Below are positions 30,908 to 43,962 of a stretch of DNA of 64,000 bases, one piece after another (the stretch's first letter is position 1; each line of letters begins with the position of its first letter). Position numbers and translations under genes: made by a program. The DNA is from Eledone cirrhosa (lineage: Eukaryota; Mollusca; Cephalopoda; Octopoda; Eledonidae), in the NCBI GenBank assembly GCA_964016885.1, contig OZ024747.1:8934783-8998782 (forward strand), given 5' to 3'. The notes under the pieces were generated by a model, which was given only the letters and a program-made list of their open reading frames with translations, ran no database searches and had not been told where the DNA came from.

Positions 30908-31844
30908 ATAATATATATATATATAAGGAAAATAATATATATATATATATAAGGAAAAGAAATCGAAAATGCAACTGGAGTCTTTTTAAGAATATTTATT
31001 TGTTTCCTTTACCAGTTTCACAGTTCTTATGCTTTTCAAAATAGAATTGAGATGGAGAGTTCGTGGTTTATATATACATATGAAAGAGAAAATAAACAGG
31101 AATCTCATGACTGTAAACACAGTTGGTTGTTATAAATGATAACTTAGAAAATTGGGTAAAATACCCTTATTGATGGAAAAAGTTGCCATCAGTTGTTATG
31201 AGTGACTTGCTCAAGAACACAATGCACCACTTGGTCTGGGATCAAACTTACAACCCTATGACTATAAACCCAACACCTTACCACTAAGCAACATGCCTTC
31301 ACACATAAAATAGGGGTTTGGTTTATATTCAGATCTGCTTATATTTGAGTATATATGGTAATGAATGGCTTCTGATTTAGGCACAGGCCAACAATGTTTT
31401 GGGAGGAGGAGAAAGTCAATTAAGCTGACCCCAGTGCATTACTGGTATTTTGTTCTATTGACCTTGTAAGGATGAAAGGCAAAGCTAACCTTGGAGTTAA
31501 TTAATAAAACTCACTCTCTATTGTTTTCATTCATTTATTTATTTATTATTTGTTGCACGAATACTAAACTCAATATGATGGTAAAAACTACATTATCTCA
31601 AAGTCTGTTCAGCCATAGCTAACAATTAATCTCCTTGCTTTCTTAGCGATGAAAACTCAGCCAATCCCTCGTCAACACTCAGTTTTAAAATATCAATACA
31701 TCCAGAGAGATTTACTAATGTCTAAACTAACCAGACAAGTCATTAGAAAGAAATAGTGATTTTAATATAAAATAAGCTAACATTCTTTTGAAGACATGTA
31801 TTTAACCATGCATAAATGAAGAGTTTATCATTGTTGTCATCATA

Positions 31845-32100
31845 ATCTGCATCACCATCATCACATCATTATCATCATGATCATCATCACCATCTTCACA
31901 TCATTATCATCATGATCATCATCACCATCATCACATCATTATCATCATGATCATCATCACCATCTTTACATCACATCATTATCATCATCGTCATTTAACA
32001 TCATTATCATCATCACCATCTTCACATCATTATCATCATCATCATCTTCACATCATTATCATCATCGTCATTTGACATCATTATCATCATCATTTAGCAT
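31845..32100. repeat. CAT-rich repeat joined to a LINE/SINE tail
   Basis: Repeats of tcacatcattatcatcatga-like units ending in 'catttagcatccatttttcccta', the reversed 3' end of the GAT-tailed family described at 43060. It looks like an expansion of that element's trinucleotide tail. Confidence 0.8.
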
Positions 32101-33244
32101 CCATTTTTCCCTACTGGCAAAGGTTGGACGGATTGATACAAACCAAGTCAGTACTTAATTGAAGTTACTGTTCTCTTAGATGGGCTGGAGCGCGGGGGTG
32201 GGGTGGGTGGCGACACATCTCACATATGTTGTAGTTTTTATAGCTAAATGCTCTTCCTATCATCAACCCATAGACAAACAAACACACATACATAAGTGAC
32301 AAATTGGACATGTTGTTAGAATGTCAAATTAAATGCCTTAGTATATTTGTTCTGGCTCTCTGTTATTTGAGTTTCAGGGTCAATAAATAAATTACCTATC
32401 TAGGGGCAGTGAAGTAACAGAATTGTTAGGGTATTTGCAATTTGAGATAAATACGGGGAATTTTAATGGTTTTGTTGGTCAGACCAACAAGCTGAAGACA
32501 TAAAACATGGTTTAACCCTTTTGATACCAATCTGAGTTTGATTCCTGGACTGAGCGATGCATAGTGTCCTTGAGCAAAACACTTCATGCTGCTCTAGTTC
32601 ACTCAGCTGGAGTTACAACATCACTCATGCCAAGCTATATCGGCCTTTGCCTTTCGTTTGGAGACTGGTACTTAGGCACCTTGCCTAGGTGCAAACCCAG
32701 AGTCATTTGTGACCAAAAGTATGTGTGTGTGTGTGTGTGTGGGGGAGGGGGGGGGGGGCTTCAAAAAATTGTTGCTAATGTAGATCATTAGTTATGACTT
32801 CTGATTCCAGATTTTTACCAAAATATAACTGTATGATGTGCCACTCTAACTATTCTGCCAGTAGGTGTCACTCTCAGAACATATTGATAGAACGGTGTAC
32901 TGTATATTATTAGTTAGTCATATAAAAAAAACAAATGACAACAAATCAATTACAATATAAATGTGTAATATTGATATATTGATTCAGCAAATCAATAGTC
33001 ATATATTCATTGATATATTCTGATTCAGTAAATGTATAGATTGTGTATGCAGGGGTTCATGGTTGGTTGCAGTAGAGGGTATATTTCAAACAGGGTAGCT
33101 GTGAGAGTATGGGTGAGCTGTATTGATTTGAACAGGATTTAAGCAGGATCTTAATTTTTTATGTTACCTACACTAGAGAGATGAATACTGTTGTAGAGTT
33201 AGGCTTGTGTCAGCTCTCAAATGGAATGGCAGCTCATTGTGGCC

Positions 33245-33385
33245 AGCAATCTGTGAAGACCTATCACTTAGTGGTTAAGGTGTTCGGTTCACAATAATAA
33301 AATTATGAGTTTGATTTCCAGTAGCACATTGTATCCTTGAGCAAGGCACTTTATTTTTCATTGCTCCAGTCCACTCAGCTGGAAA
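33245..33385 (+). mobile_element. tRNA-like SINE fragment (family F)
   Basis: 'cttagtggttaaggtgttcg' (A-box side), 'tatgagtttgatttcc' (B-box side), then 'ttgagcaaggcactttattt' and 'gctccagtccactcagctgg'. Opposite orientation to the copies at 24670 and 31190. Confidence 0.7.
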
Positions 33386-34104
33386 ATATTAGTTGTACTG
33401 TAATTCAAAGGACTAACCTTATCAAACACTGTGTCATGTTGGTCCTGCTTGAGAACTACACGTGCCTGTGAGACTGTGAAATGTTCAGCCACTAACAACT
33501 GGAACACTGTTAAAAACCAACAAATGTCCAACACACATATCAAGACATCTGATAGTCTGGTTGATTCTAGGATGTTAGGTTTCCGTACTTGGTTAAATGT
33601 TGTTTAACTTCACTTGTTAGTTTCTGGAGGACATCTGTAGTAAGATTCATCTTACTAGGGATGGCCTACAATGGTTGATATTTAGTCTGGACAAATGTAG
33701 CTCAAGTCTATAGGAAAATTGGATGAGGAAGCAATTCCAGAGAATACAAGTTTTTGGGAGGAACTATTAAAATGTCTAATAGCAATGGTAGAAGTGGTGT
33801 CTAGGTATTTAACACCCTACTCTAGCTCTACAATGTGTGCTTTCCTTCTCCCAAATAAAATAATTTCAACTTATTGTTTGGTAAGCTGACAAACCTAGTT
33901 ATTGACATTTCTTGCCCTGGCTTCACTAACAACATTACTAAGCCTGCATTCTCTACTATATAGTTCACACTCACCCATGCTAAATCATTTTGAATATTTT
34001 CCCAAAACTGTTATGGCAAAGATGTTTAGTGATTTATTTATTGCAGGAAATTGCTATATATTTAATTTATATAAAACTGTGATCCTTTAAAGTTAAGAAA
34101 TGCA

Positions 34105-34425
34105 CCTATCTGAAGGCAGTGATGAATTAGTAGAGCCATTAGAACATCAGATAGAATGCTTTGTCATATTCGTCCCAGCTCTCTTCTCTCTGAATTCAAA
34201 TCCTCCCAAGGTCAACAAAAAGAAAGTACCAGTCTAGTACTGGGGTTAATTCTTCCTCTATATCTTTTTCCCACTTCCTCTCTCTCACATTCTGTCCTTC
34301 TCTGGAAGAAATCTGCTGTATTCAGGCTTGGAGAGGGATGGGCTCTGTCAGACTTAAAATGCCCTAGAAATGCTGTATGTCAATAAGGTGCCCCTACAAC
34401 TCTCTCAGGCGTTACGGGACTATAC
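34105..34425 (+). mobile_element. tRNA-derived SINE (family A)
   Basis: Runs from 'gcagtgatgaattagtagag' through 'ctctggaagaaatctgctgt' to 'gcgttacgggactatac'. Same structure at 44960-45310 and 61945-62255. Confidence 0.8.
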
Positions 34426-34639
34426 CATACCAATACACCTCTCTAAGTTGCTGCCTAGTTGGCCTTGATGGTGGCACCAGCCCTGTACATTAGACTTCAT
34501 CATAAAATATTACAATATTTTACAGTGTTACAATACCACCCAATCTCAGTATGATGGATTGCTATGTTAGGCTTCAGCTTACTGACTTCTCTACCATTCT
34601 TGGCTCTTTGAAAATCAAAAGAAGTGAAAAACCTGAGCA

Positions 34640-35395
34640 ACACAGACACAGACTTACAGAGAGAGAGACACCCATATATACAGATGAACATACACATACA
34701 TACAGAGACAGATGTAGACAAATAAACATACACACAGATACATACATAGATGTGCACATATACATAGACTTACACACAAACACATACATAGACGTACATA
34801 CACACAAATACATACATAGATGTACACACACACAAATACAAACATAGATGTACACACATACACATAGAGAGAGATGCAGAGAGAAATTGCTGCACATAAA
34901 GAGGCTTAACCATGTTGATGTGACAGCTATCTCACGTCTTAACTATAACCTCTCTATTTGTTCTGAGATAATCCATTATCAAGTCACAAACATGAGATTG
35001 TCTCTTCTTTCTTTCTACTTAACCACATTTCACACACACATCCTTACAACACACACATCTTTACAATACACACACACACACATCTTTACAATATACACAC
35101 ACACACACATCCTTACAATACACACATCTTTACAATATACACACACACATCCTTACAATACACACACAATCCTTACAATATGCACACACAATCCTTACAA
35201 TATGCACACACACACACATACACATTCTTACAATATGCGCACACACACTCACACACATCTTTCTTTACAATATGCATACACAGCTTCACAATATGTACAC
35301 ACTCACATAAACAGATTTCCAGCATATTTCAGCATCAATAAGGCACACACACACACACACAGATATGTACACACACACACAGTAACTTACTAATT
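34640..35395. repeat. CA-rich tandem repeats (two units)
   Basis: 34680-34870 holds a ~26-30-bp unit (acatacatagatgtacacaca-like). 35030-35300 holds ~18-24-bp units (atccttacaatacacacac-like). All long frames here are Thr/His/Tyr or Cys/Val repeats and are not genes. Confidence 0.9.
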
Positions 35396-35479
35396 ATACA
35401 CCATAATTAAAATGAATGAATGAATTTTTTTTTTATTTGTCTGTAATACTGCCCCCACCCTGGGGAAGACATCTTTAGA

Positions 35480-35990
35480 CAGAGAGAATTAAAAGAAGAG
35501 AGAGAGAAGAATTATAATATTTTCTAAAGAAGTTACATTGAATGAAGAAACAAAGGAGAGAGTAGGGAGACAGAGAGAGAGGGAGGTAGGGAGACAGAGA
35601 GAGAGGGAGACAGAGAGAGGGAGAGGGAGGTAGGGAGACAGAGAGAGAGGGAGGTAGGGAGACAGAGAGAGAGAGAGGGAGAAGTAGAGACAGAGAGAGA
35701 GGGGGAATAATGAGACCAAGAGAGGGTGAGTACAGACTGGTGGAGAGGGAGAGGATAGAGAGTGAGACCGAGAGAGAAAGGGTGAGAGAGAAGGGGAGAA
35801 CATAGACTGGTAGTGAGAGAGAGAGAGAGGTAGAGGGACCGAGAGAGACAGGGAGAATGAGAGAGAATTTTGGACTGGTTGAGAGGGAGAGGAGAGAGAG
35901 AGAGGAATTAGACAAAGAGAGGAGAAGAGGCAGACTGAGAGCGGAGGAGAGATAAAGGGACTGAGAGTGAAAAGGGAGAGAAGGAGAAAA
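35480..35990. repeat. GA-rich low-complexity tract
   Basis: About 500 bp of gagagaga/ggtagggagacagag repeats. The Ser/Leu/Pro-rich minus-strand frames are artefacts. Confidence 0.9.
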
Positions 35991-36179
35991 GCCAAAGCAT
36001 GAGACTTAGTGAAGTTATATTGAGTGTAACAAAGTACAAAGTAAATCTTGTCTTCCAGTTATATAAAGGATCTAATGATGGTCTCCCACGCTATCTAAAT
36101 CATTTCATTAAAAAGCCCTCTGGTTTATTACTGCCACAAATTCACCATAATCTTACTACTACTACTACTGTTACACCAC

Positions 36180-37115
36180 AACCATCTCTCCCTCTTCACA
36201 ACTACTATATCACCACCACCATCATCATCATCTCTCCCTCTTCACAACTACTATATTATCACCACCACCATCATCATCATCTCTCCCTCTTCACAACTAC
36301 TATATTATCACCACCACCATCATCTCTTCCTCTTCACAACTACTATATGATCACCACCACCATCATCTCTTCCTCTTCACAACTACTATATTATCACCAC
36401 CATATCTCATCCTCTTCACAACTACTATATTATCACCACCATATCTCATCCTCTTCACAACTACTACATGATCACCTCCATATCTCACCCTCTTCACAAC
36501 TACTACATGATCACCACCATATCTCACCCTCTTCACAACTACTATATGATCACCACCATATCTCACCCTCTTCACAACTACTATATGATCACCACCATAT
36601 CTCACCCTCTTCACAACTACTACATTATCACCACCATATCTCACCCTCTTCACAACTACTATATTATCACCACCATATCTCACCCTCTTCACAACTACTA
36701 CATGATCACCACCATATCTCACCCTCTTCACAACTACTACATGATCACCACCATATCTCACCCTCTTCACAACTACTATATTATCACCACCATATCTCAC
36801 CCTCTTCACAACTACTATATTATCACCACCATATCTCACCCTCTTCACAACTACTATATTATCACCACCATATCTCACCCTCTTCACAACTACTATATGA
36901 TCACCACCATATCTCACCCTCTTCACAACTACTATATTATCACCACCATATCTCACCCTCTTCACAACTACTATATGATCACCACCATATCTCACCCTCT
37001 TCACAACTACTATATTATCACCACCATATCTCATCCTCTTCACAACTACTATATTATCACCACCATATCTCACCCTCTTCACAACTACTATATTATCACC
37101 ACCATATCTCACCCA
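36180..37115. repeat. 39-bp minisatellite, 23 units
   Basis: The block cctcttcacaactacta recurs 23 times; the last 18 units keep an exact 39-bp spacing (36412 to 37075), and the first few are longer because of extra CACCAC/CATCAT. Since 39 is a multiple of 3, several frames stay open on both strands for 250-374 codons; these are repeat artefacts, not genes. Confidence 0.95.
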
Positions 37116-39943
37116 CTATATGATCACTACCACCACATACCTTTCCCTACCTACCAACAACACATTCTCCCACATTCGTCACACCAACACACCATCACTA
37201 ATACACTCCACCACATATATACTCAGACTACATAGGCACCCCATAAAGAGCCAATGAGGGAGCCTCTACATGATCATTCGATCTGCTAGAAATAACAGCT
37301 AAATAAACCTTATCATACCATAGGATTTTAATGAAGGGAAACATTACATTATGTAGTCCTAAATATACAATATCTGAATAAAAGATGAGATGGTCACAGC
37401 TGGAATGTATTTGATTATATGACTGCAAGGTTAACCAGAAGCTAAGCATTCCCTATTACCACATGGTCCCATTGTGTAGTCAAACATGCTAAAAATACCA
37501 ACCAAATTTTACCTCAAATTACACCCTACCACAGTGATCCTGATTGCATCACATTAAAAATTAAAGTCTTTAGTTTACTGCAAATTTTCACAATGGTTTG
37601 TCCACCAGTAAAGATATTACAAATATTTGAATTAAGAAGAAACTCAGCCATTTTAAGATATTTTCTGCTAAATCATTGCTAATCATTAGCTTTGGCAATG
37701 GAGCAGAGATAAAGACAAAATACAAGTTATCAATGCTTCAGATCCAAAGCCATCTTAACTAGGCCAGCAGTAAATCATTTAATATTATATACAACAAACT
37801 ATAGTGTATATAATATATACCTGACTAATAATCAATGGTATATATTATATACTATTGATTATTAGTTTGGTGTAAAGACTTTTTGAGATTCAGCTCATGG
37901 GACAGGTATTGATATACATACATATATATATATTTATTGAAGATATAGAAGGTACAATACATTGTGCTATAAACCGGAACTACCACTTTACAGAGTGTAC
38001 TGGGTGCTTTTTATTGTGGCACCAACAAAGAAAGACACTAATGGGAGAGGATGAATGAGAGAATTGTGGGAGAGGCACTGTGGTGTGAGCAATGGTAGTT
38101 ACATATTTGCTACCATGAGAGAGAGAAGCAGAAGAGGTCAGGAAAACAAGAATGTATGTTGGGTGGTGGATGTTAGGAGTGATCATAAGAAGGAGCTATG
38201 ACCAGCTGCACATTAGGAGTTGCAGTGGGTAAGTAGGTAGGGGAATACCTTCATAAGATTGGAGATATACAGGGTGTCACCTAAATAATGTATACACACT
38301 TTTATTAGAATGCTGTTGAAGTATGTATACATTTTTGGGGGACAACTTGTATATATACAAAATGGGCTTCCTCATAATTTCCATCTATGAAATTCACGTT
38401 ACAATTTATTGGTTGGCCTAAAGCTATAGCAGACATTTGCCTAAGCTGCCATAAAGTATGTAGTTTCAAATCCTATTTCTTAACCACACAGCATGGAAAA
38501 GCAGCCATAAAATGATGATGATGGTATTGGTGATGATGATGACGACGACACCTATGTCTATAAAACAAATACATGGTATTCAAAAAGTTTCAGGAACAAA
38601 AAAAAATGTTAAACAAAAACAACTAATACAAACATGCATCATTCATAGTAAAAGTATTATTTCCATGGAACATTCTGGTCTTTTTAACCTTTTGTTGTTG
38701 GTATTGTTCAGGCCTTAGGTAGAGGGGCCTGGTTGAAGAATATTTTGCAGTCTCCATCCAACGCTGCAGGAACTGGAAAATTGCTCTAAAACATTGAACT
38801 CTACTCCATTTCTTCCTGACAGTACTTGACTGGTATTTTTTTTATCAACCTCAAAAGGACGAAAGGCAAAGTTGACTTTGGTGGGATTTGAACTCAGAGC
38901 ATAGAGCCAGAACTAATACTGCAAAGCATTCTATCCAACTTTCTAACGAACCTGTTAATTCGCTACCTCATCAGATAAAATGGAAAACTAAATCACATCA
39001 TTTGTTCATACTTGCAAAGGCAGTTAATTTGGCAGAATTGTTAGAGCATTGGGTATTTGTTCCGGGTTTCTTTGTTCTGGGTTCCAATCCTGCTGAGGTT
39101 CACTTTAACTTTTATCATTTTGGGAGTTGATAAAGAAAATACCAGCCCAATGCTGGTGTTGGGACAAATTCTACTCTACCAATTTGCTGCCTTAATAATT
39201 GTTTCTACTTTAGGCACAAGGCCATCAATTACCCAGTGCATTACTGGTACTTTATTTGCTGCCTTAATAATGATAATTGTTTCTATATTTGGCACAAGGC
39301 CAACAATTTAGGGGAGGGGAAAGTTGATTGAATCGACCCCAGTGCGTTACTGGTACTTTATTTTATTGACCCTGTAAGGATTAAAGGCAAAAGCTAACCT
39401 CAGAACGTAAAGGGACGTAACTCTATGCCACAAAGCATGTTATCCGACGCTCTACCGATACTGCTAAATTCAGTTTTCTTTGTAAAATGTCTAACAGATA
39501 TCCTAATTATTCTTTCGTTGTTCCGTTTATAATCAAATACTTTCATCACATTTCTCTCATCTCGTCTACATCCGTTCTCTGTTTATCATTTTTCTCACAG
39601 CTTTTTGTTAGTTTCTTTGTCTTTTGTTTAATATGGTGAATTTATTATTATTATTATCTATATATGTTCTGAACTCAGAACGTAAATAATGCAGTAAAGA
39701 ACTGTAATTATATGCCACAAAGCATGTTGTCTGATGCTCCACCGATCCTACTGTCAATCCACCACTCTTTATAATAAGAGTAATAATAACAACAACAACA
39801 ACAATAATGTATTGGTGTGTGAGTGTATATGTTTGTGTGTATAAGCATGTGTTTATGCAATAATATAGTGGTGTGTTGTGTATGTGTATGAAGCAGACAA
39901 AAGTAAAAATTGACAAAAGACAAGTGATGGTGTTTGAAAAGGT
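37116..39943. other. Intergenic downstream of FAM53-like gene
   Basis: Family D copy (37240-37455), a possible transposon end at 38270-38345 ('acagggtgtcacctaaataa'), GAT-tail piece at 38490-38550, and family A and B SINEs to 39760. The FAM53-like 3' UTR must lie below 39944; its end is not defined. Confidence 0.6.
39195..39470 (-). mobile_element. Family B SINEs, one nested near another
   Basis: A short tail fragment (39197-39250) is followed by a longer copy (39270-39470) with the same 'ggcacaaggcc' tail and a head ending 'ctaccgatactgc'. Confidence 0.75.
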
Positions 39944-40471
39944 TTAGTGGTTTTCTATTTGGTCAACATCAAGATCAGCAATGGGGGGTTTGTCCCTCCC
40001 ATAATAGTCCTCATTTTCAGTCATTCCCTCCTCCTCCTCGTCATCGTCATCACAGCCACAGAAACTAGGGTTAGACTCATCACTTACATAGACCAGTGGA
40101 TCCCAACCAGCTGGGGCAACAGACCGACCCGAAACAAAGGGTGTTTCGAAGCTGGCATCACCCCACCGAGAACATCCATCATCGGAATCAATTTGTCCAA
40201 AGTTACGAAGGGAAATGGGGCAATGTTCATTGGCAGTGGGTTTCTCAACAGCAGCAGCAGCAGCACGAGCAGCAGCTTCCCCAGCCTCCGTCGCAGCTGA
40301 GATCTCAGCATCTTCTGACATGGCATCATCAGTGTGGTCATCGGATAAAAGGCAGGTTGATCGAAGGACTTCAATGGAGACTGGAGCTGAGACTGACATT
40401 GGGTTTACTGTTTGTTTCACTGTTGTTGATTGGTCTTCAGGGAACTGCTGAAACCAACTAACTTTTGGCCC
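39944..40471 (-). CDS. FAM53: FAM53-like exon 5: acidic C-terminus and stop
   Basis: 528 nt after acceptor TCTGTTGCAG, in phase 0, ending with TAA at 39944. It encodes GPKVSWFQQFPEDQS, an Ala-rich segment, an acidic run (DDDDEEEE) and the family's C-terminal motif DLDVDQIENH; vertebrate FAM53A ends ELDLEQIENN from memory. Several overlapping open frames here are shadows. Confidence 0.9.
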   Translation of the reverse strand, partial: GPKVSWFQQFPEDQSTTVKQTVNPMSVSAPVSIEVLRSTCLLSDDHTDDAMSEDAEISAATEAGEAAARAAAAAVEKPTANEHCPISLRNFGQIDSDDGCSRWGDASFETPFVSGRSVAPAGWDPLVYVSDESNPSFCGCDDDDEEEEGMTENEDYYGRDKPPIADLDVDQIENH

Positions 40472-42837
40472 CTGCAACAGAAAAATGAATAAATTAGAAA
40501 TAATTGTTTCTCATTTAACTTACAGCTGTACTTATCTGGATTTTCTATAAGGGTTAAGCATGATAACCTCATCAAAGAAATGTCCCCAAACAAGATATTT
40601 AACTCTTAATGTGCTGTACTCTATGAAACCACATTAGCAAGACATTCATGAAAAATACAAAACAGCACTATACTTGCATCACATTAAAAAAGTTAAAATA
40701 TTTACTCTAATATAGCATATTTTCACAATAATCTGTCAACTAGTTAAGATACTATAAACATTTGATTTAACAAATTACATGAAACCACATTAGCAAGGCA
40801 TTCTTCATAAGTACAAAGCATCATTTTGATGTCTTTAGTCTAATACAGCAAATTTTCACAACACTCAGTTCACTAGTAAAGATACTAAAAACATTGAATT
40901 AACAAACCCATTTTTTCTGCAAAATCATTACAGGATGTTAAGAGTTGAAGAAAAAAACTTAGTAATTAAAAGTCTAATAGCTGTTAGACTGGAAAACTGC
41001 ACTGTTCATTGTGTGACCTCATAGTGAGAAATTCCAACTTTGACAAAACCGTTCTGTTTGCTCAATAGATCAGCTTGATTTAGTCTATCTGACTGAAAAC
41101 AGGCTGTACCCCTACTTCACAGGTAAAGTTGAATGACTAGTGGTAGATAGACCATCCAGCTGTAACAACAGCAGTAGCTTACTTAATTTGCTAGCAGTAG
41201 CAATGAAATCCCCTCCATTTATATATAGATATACAATATGGTTTGGTATTTCATATTTTATGCAACCGAAAGTGTAGAATTGTATGTCCTGTCTTGTCCA
41301 GATATACAACAAAATGCCTGCGGTAGTTTAGACCTTAAGACCTTAGAGTCAGTAGTCCTATACCATATCCACTTGGTTATTTAACCTCTACAATAACAAG
41401 AAGTGAGCTGAATCAATCAAGTTATTATTTTTTTTAGCCAGGGAGGAAGAGAGGGAAGTGTTTATGATTCTTTTCAAGGCTTCCAAGACTATTATGAGAA
41501 TAGGAGGGAAGTAACTCCAAGCCAGGGATTTTGCCCTGAATCCTTGCAACAGAATGAAATCTACTAAAGGCACCAAAGGGACCAAATTGTGGTGTTAAAA
41601 ACTGGGTGATAGATAAAGTCTTTTACTTAGTTAGGGCATGGCAGAATTTGAACTTAGAATGCAATAAGCTAGAAGAAATGTTACAAGGAAGTACCTATTA
41701 CTCAAATGATTCTGTCAGTCCACTGCTCTAGACTTGGACTTTATTGATCCTGGAAGGATGAAAGGCAAAGTTGACCTCTTCTTAATAAAAGTGGTTATGT
41801 CACAAAGCATTTTGTCCAATGCTCTACCAATTCTGCCCTTATGATGACAATAATGATAGTAATATCATCATCATCGCCATTAAACACCTGTTTTCCATAC
41901 TGGCATGGGTTGGATGGATTATCAGGGCCCCGAAACTAAATAGGTTAGAGAACCTCATCTTGCTTGTACATTCAATATTTTGGCATGGCCTCTGCAGCTG
42001 GATGCCCTTCTTGATGCCAACTACCTTACAGTGTGTCCTGGCTATAGTTTATCCTAGTACCAACACTACAGTGGCTGTCAGGATCCCCTCTACTCTACAT
42101 TGTCTCAGGTTGTTCATCCACCACGTTTCAAAAGGTACCGAGTGCGTTCCATCATGATACCAATACCAGAAAAGTTGTCTCACTCACTCAACCCAAAAAG
42201 GGATAAAAAGCAACTCCAATTGAGGGCTGACTTGGTTTGTGATGACCTCTCTAGCCTATGGCAGCATGGAAAAGTGGACATAAAATGATGGTGATGATAA
42301 TGATGATGCTGATGGTGTTGAAGATTGTGATGACGGTGGTGCTGATGATGATGGTGGCGGTGGTGATGATGATGGTGGTGGTGGTGATGACGGTGAAGGT
42401 GGTGGTGATGATGATGGTGAAGAAGCTGGTGGTGTTGATGATGATGATGGTGGTGATGATGATAGTGGTGGTGGTGGTGGTGATGATGATAATGATGATT
42501 ACATCATTACAGTAGCCAGGATTTCAGAGTGGAACATATGACATTTTCAATAGCTTCTGGTCAACAAATTAATCGGTCAGTGAGCAGCTAACGATAAACT
42601 CTACTGACTTACAGGGTTAACACGTGTGTTACAATTAGTGAATTAGGGCAAAACTGATGTTTTAGAAAATCACTCACCTGAAGCAATTAACTCAGGTGAG
42701 ATGAATCAACAATATAAGTAGCTTCATCAGATAATAAATAGATGCAGTAGACATATCTTCTTGCAAATAAATTCTTAAATGTTATCCCCTCCCCTCTTCT
42801 TCCTCAAGCACTTATAGCCACATTAACACTCTTCTTT

Positions 42838-42920
<83 letters not shown>

Positions 42921-43921
42921 CTCCTATGATTTTCATCGAAAATTTTTGAATGCATCTTCTCTTTTCATGATATTTGGATTACATTGAGTTCTTCATACGG
43001 ATTGGACACTACCGTATATTTTGGTAGATTTATCTATATATATGTATATATAATATATATCATCATCATCATCAACGTTTAACGTCCGTGTTCCACGCTT
43101 GCATGGGTTTGGACGGGGGTAGTCCCACTTGAGGCAAGAGTGATTGTCTTGCTCGCATAGGACTGTCTGGCAGGTTTTCTACAGTTGGATGCCCTTCCTA
43201 ACACCAACCACATTTACAGTGTGGGTCTGGGAGGTTTTTACCGTGTTGCCTACACGGCCACATTACAGCGTGGACTGTGTGTTTTTTTTTGTCGTGACAC
43301 CTACACGATCTCATTTGTTTCGGCCTGGATGGCGCGGCACCAACATAACTTTACATAGAACGGGGTGGGGGTGGTGGTGGTGGGACGGGGTGTATTTTGT
43401 TAGAGATGCCTACTGGCTGGAGTAGGTTTTACTATATATTTAGGTAAGGCGGGTCTTCTCTGTTACTGAGTACCGCCAAAGGTCTCGGTCCAGTGACATT
43501 GTCTTGGAGAGGTGTAAGTGTGTGATGTCGGAGTTTATCAGCTCGTCCCAGGTTTTTCTAGGTCTGCCTATTCCGTGACTACCGTCTATCTTTATTGCCC
43601 TGCACTTTGTTATACAGCTATCGACTTTCATGCGCATCACGTGTCCATACCAACGTAGCCTTCTCTCGAGTAAACAACATCTGATCCCTCTTATCTCTAA
43701 TTTTTTTTTCCTTAGTTCGTTTATGCTTTGCCGTTCACGTATATTACTGTTACACATCCAGCGGAGCATGCAAGCTTCGTTCCTCTCTAGTCTGCGTATA
43801 TCCTGGGCACACAATGCCCAGGTCTCACTGCCATGCAGCATTGCTGTTCGTATGCAGGCATCGTACAACCTGCCTTTCATTTTTAGGGAGAACCCTTTAG
43901 CAGCTAATAGTGGTATATATG

Positions 43922-43962
<41 letters not shown>

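Larger units (their letters stand above)
28321..34104. other. Intergenic, no gene seen
   Basis: AT-rich unique sequence to 29740, TA tract 29752-29793, miniature SINE, palindrome, family F and B SINE pieces, CAT repeats, a GAT-tail copy, a TG/G tract at 32720-32758 and a SINE F fragment at 33245. No ORF has family features. Confidence 0.6.

Noticed and set aside
35999..37123. 374-codon plus-strand ORF and overlapping 249/255-codon ORFs
   Set aside because: They translate the 39-bp minisatellite in different frames; no family features, same openness on both strands.
40084..40461. Overlapping ORFs rich in Gln, Ala or Leu
   Set aside because: Shadows of the FAM53-like exon 5 GCA/CAG-rich stretch in other frames.
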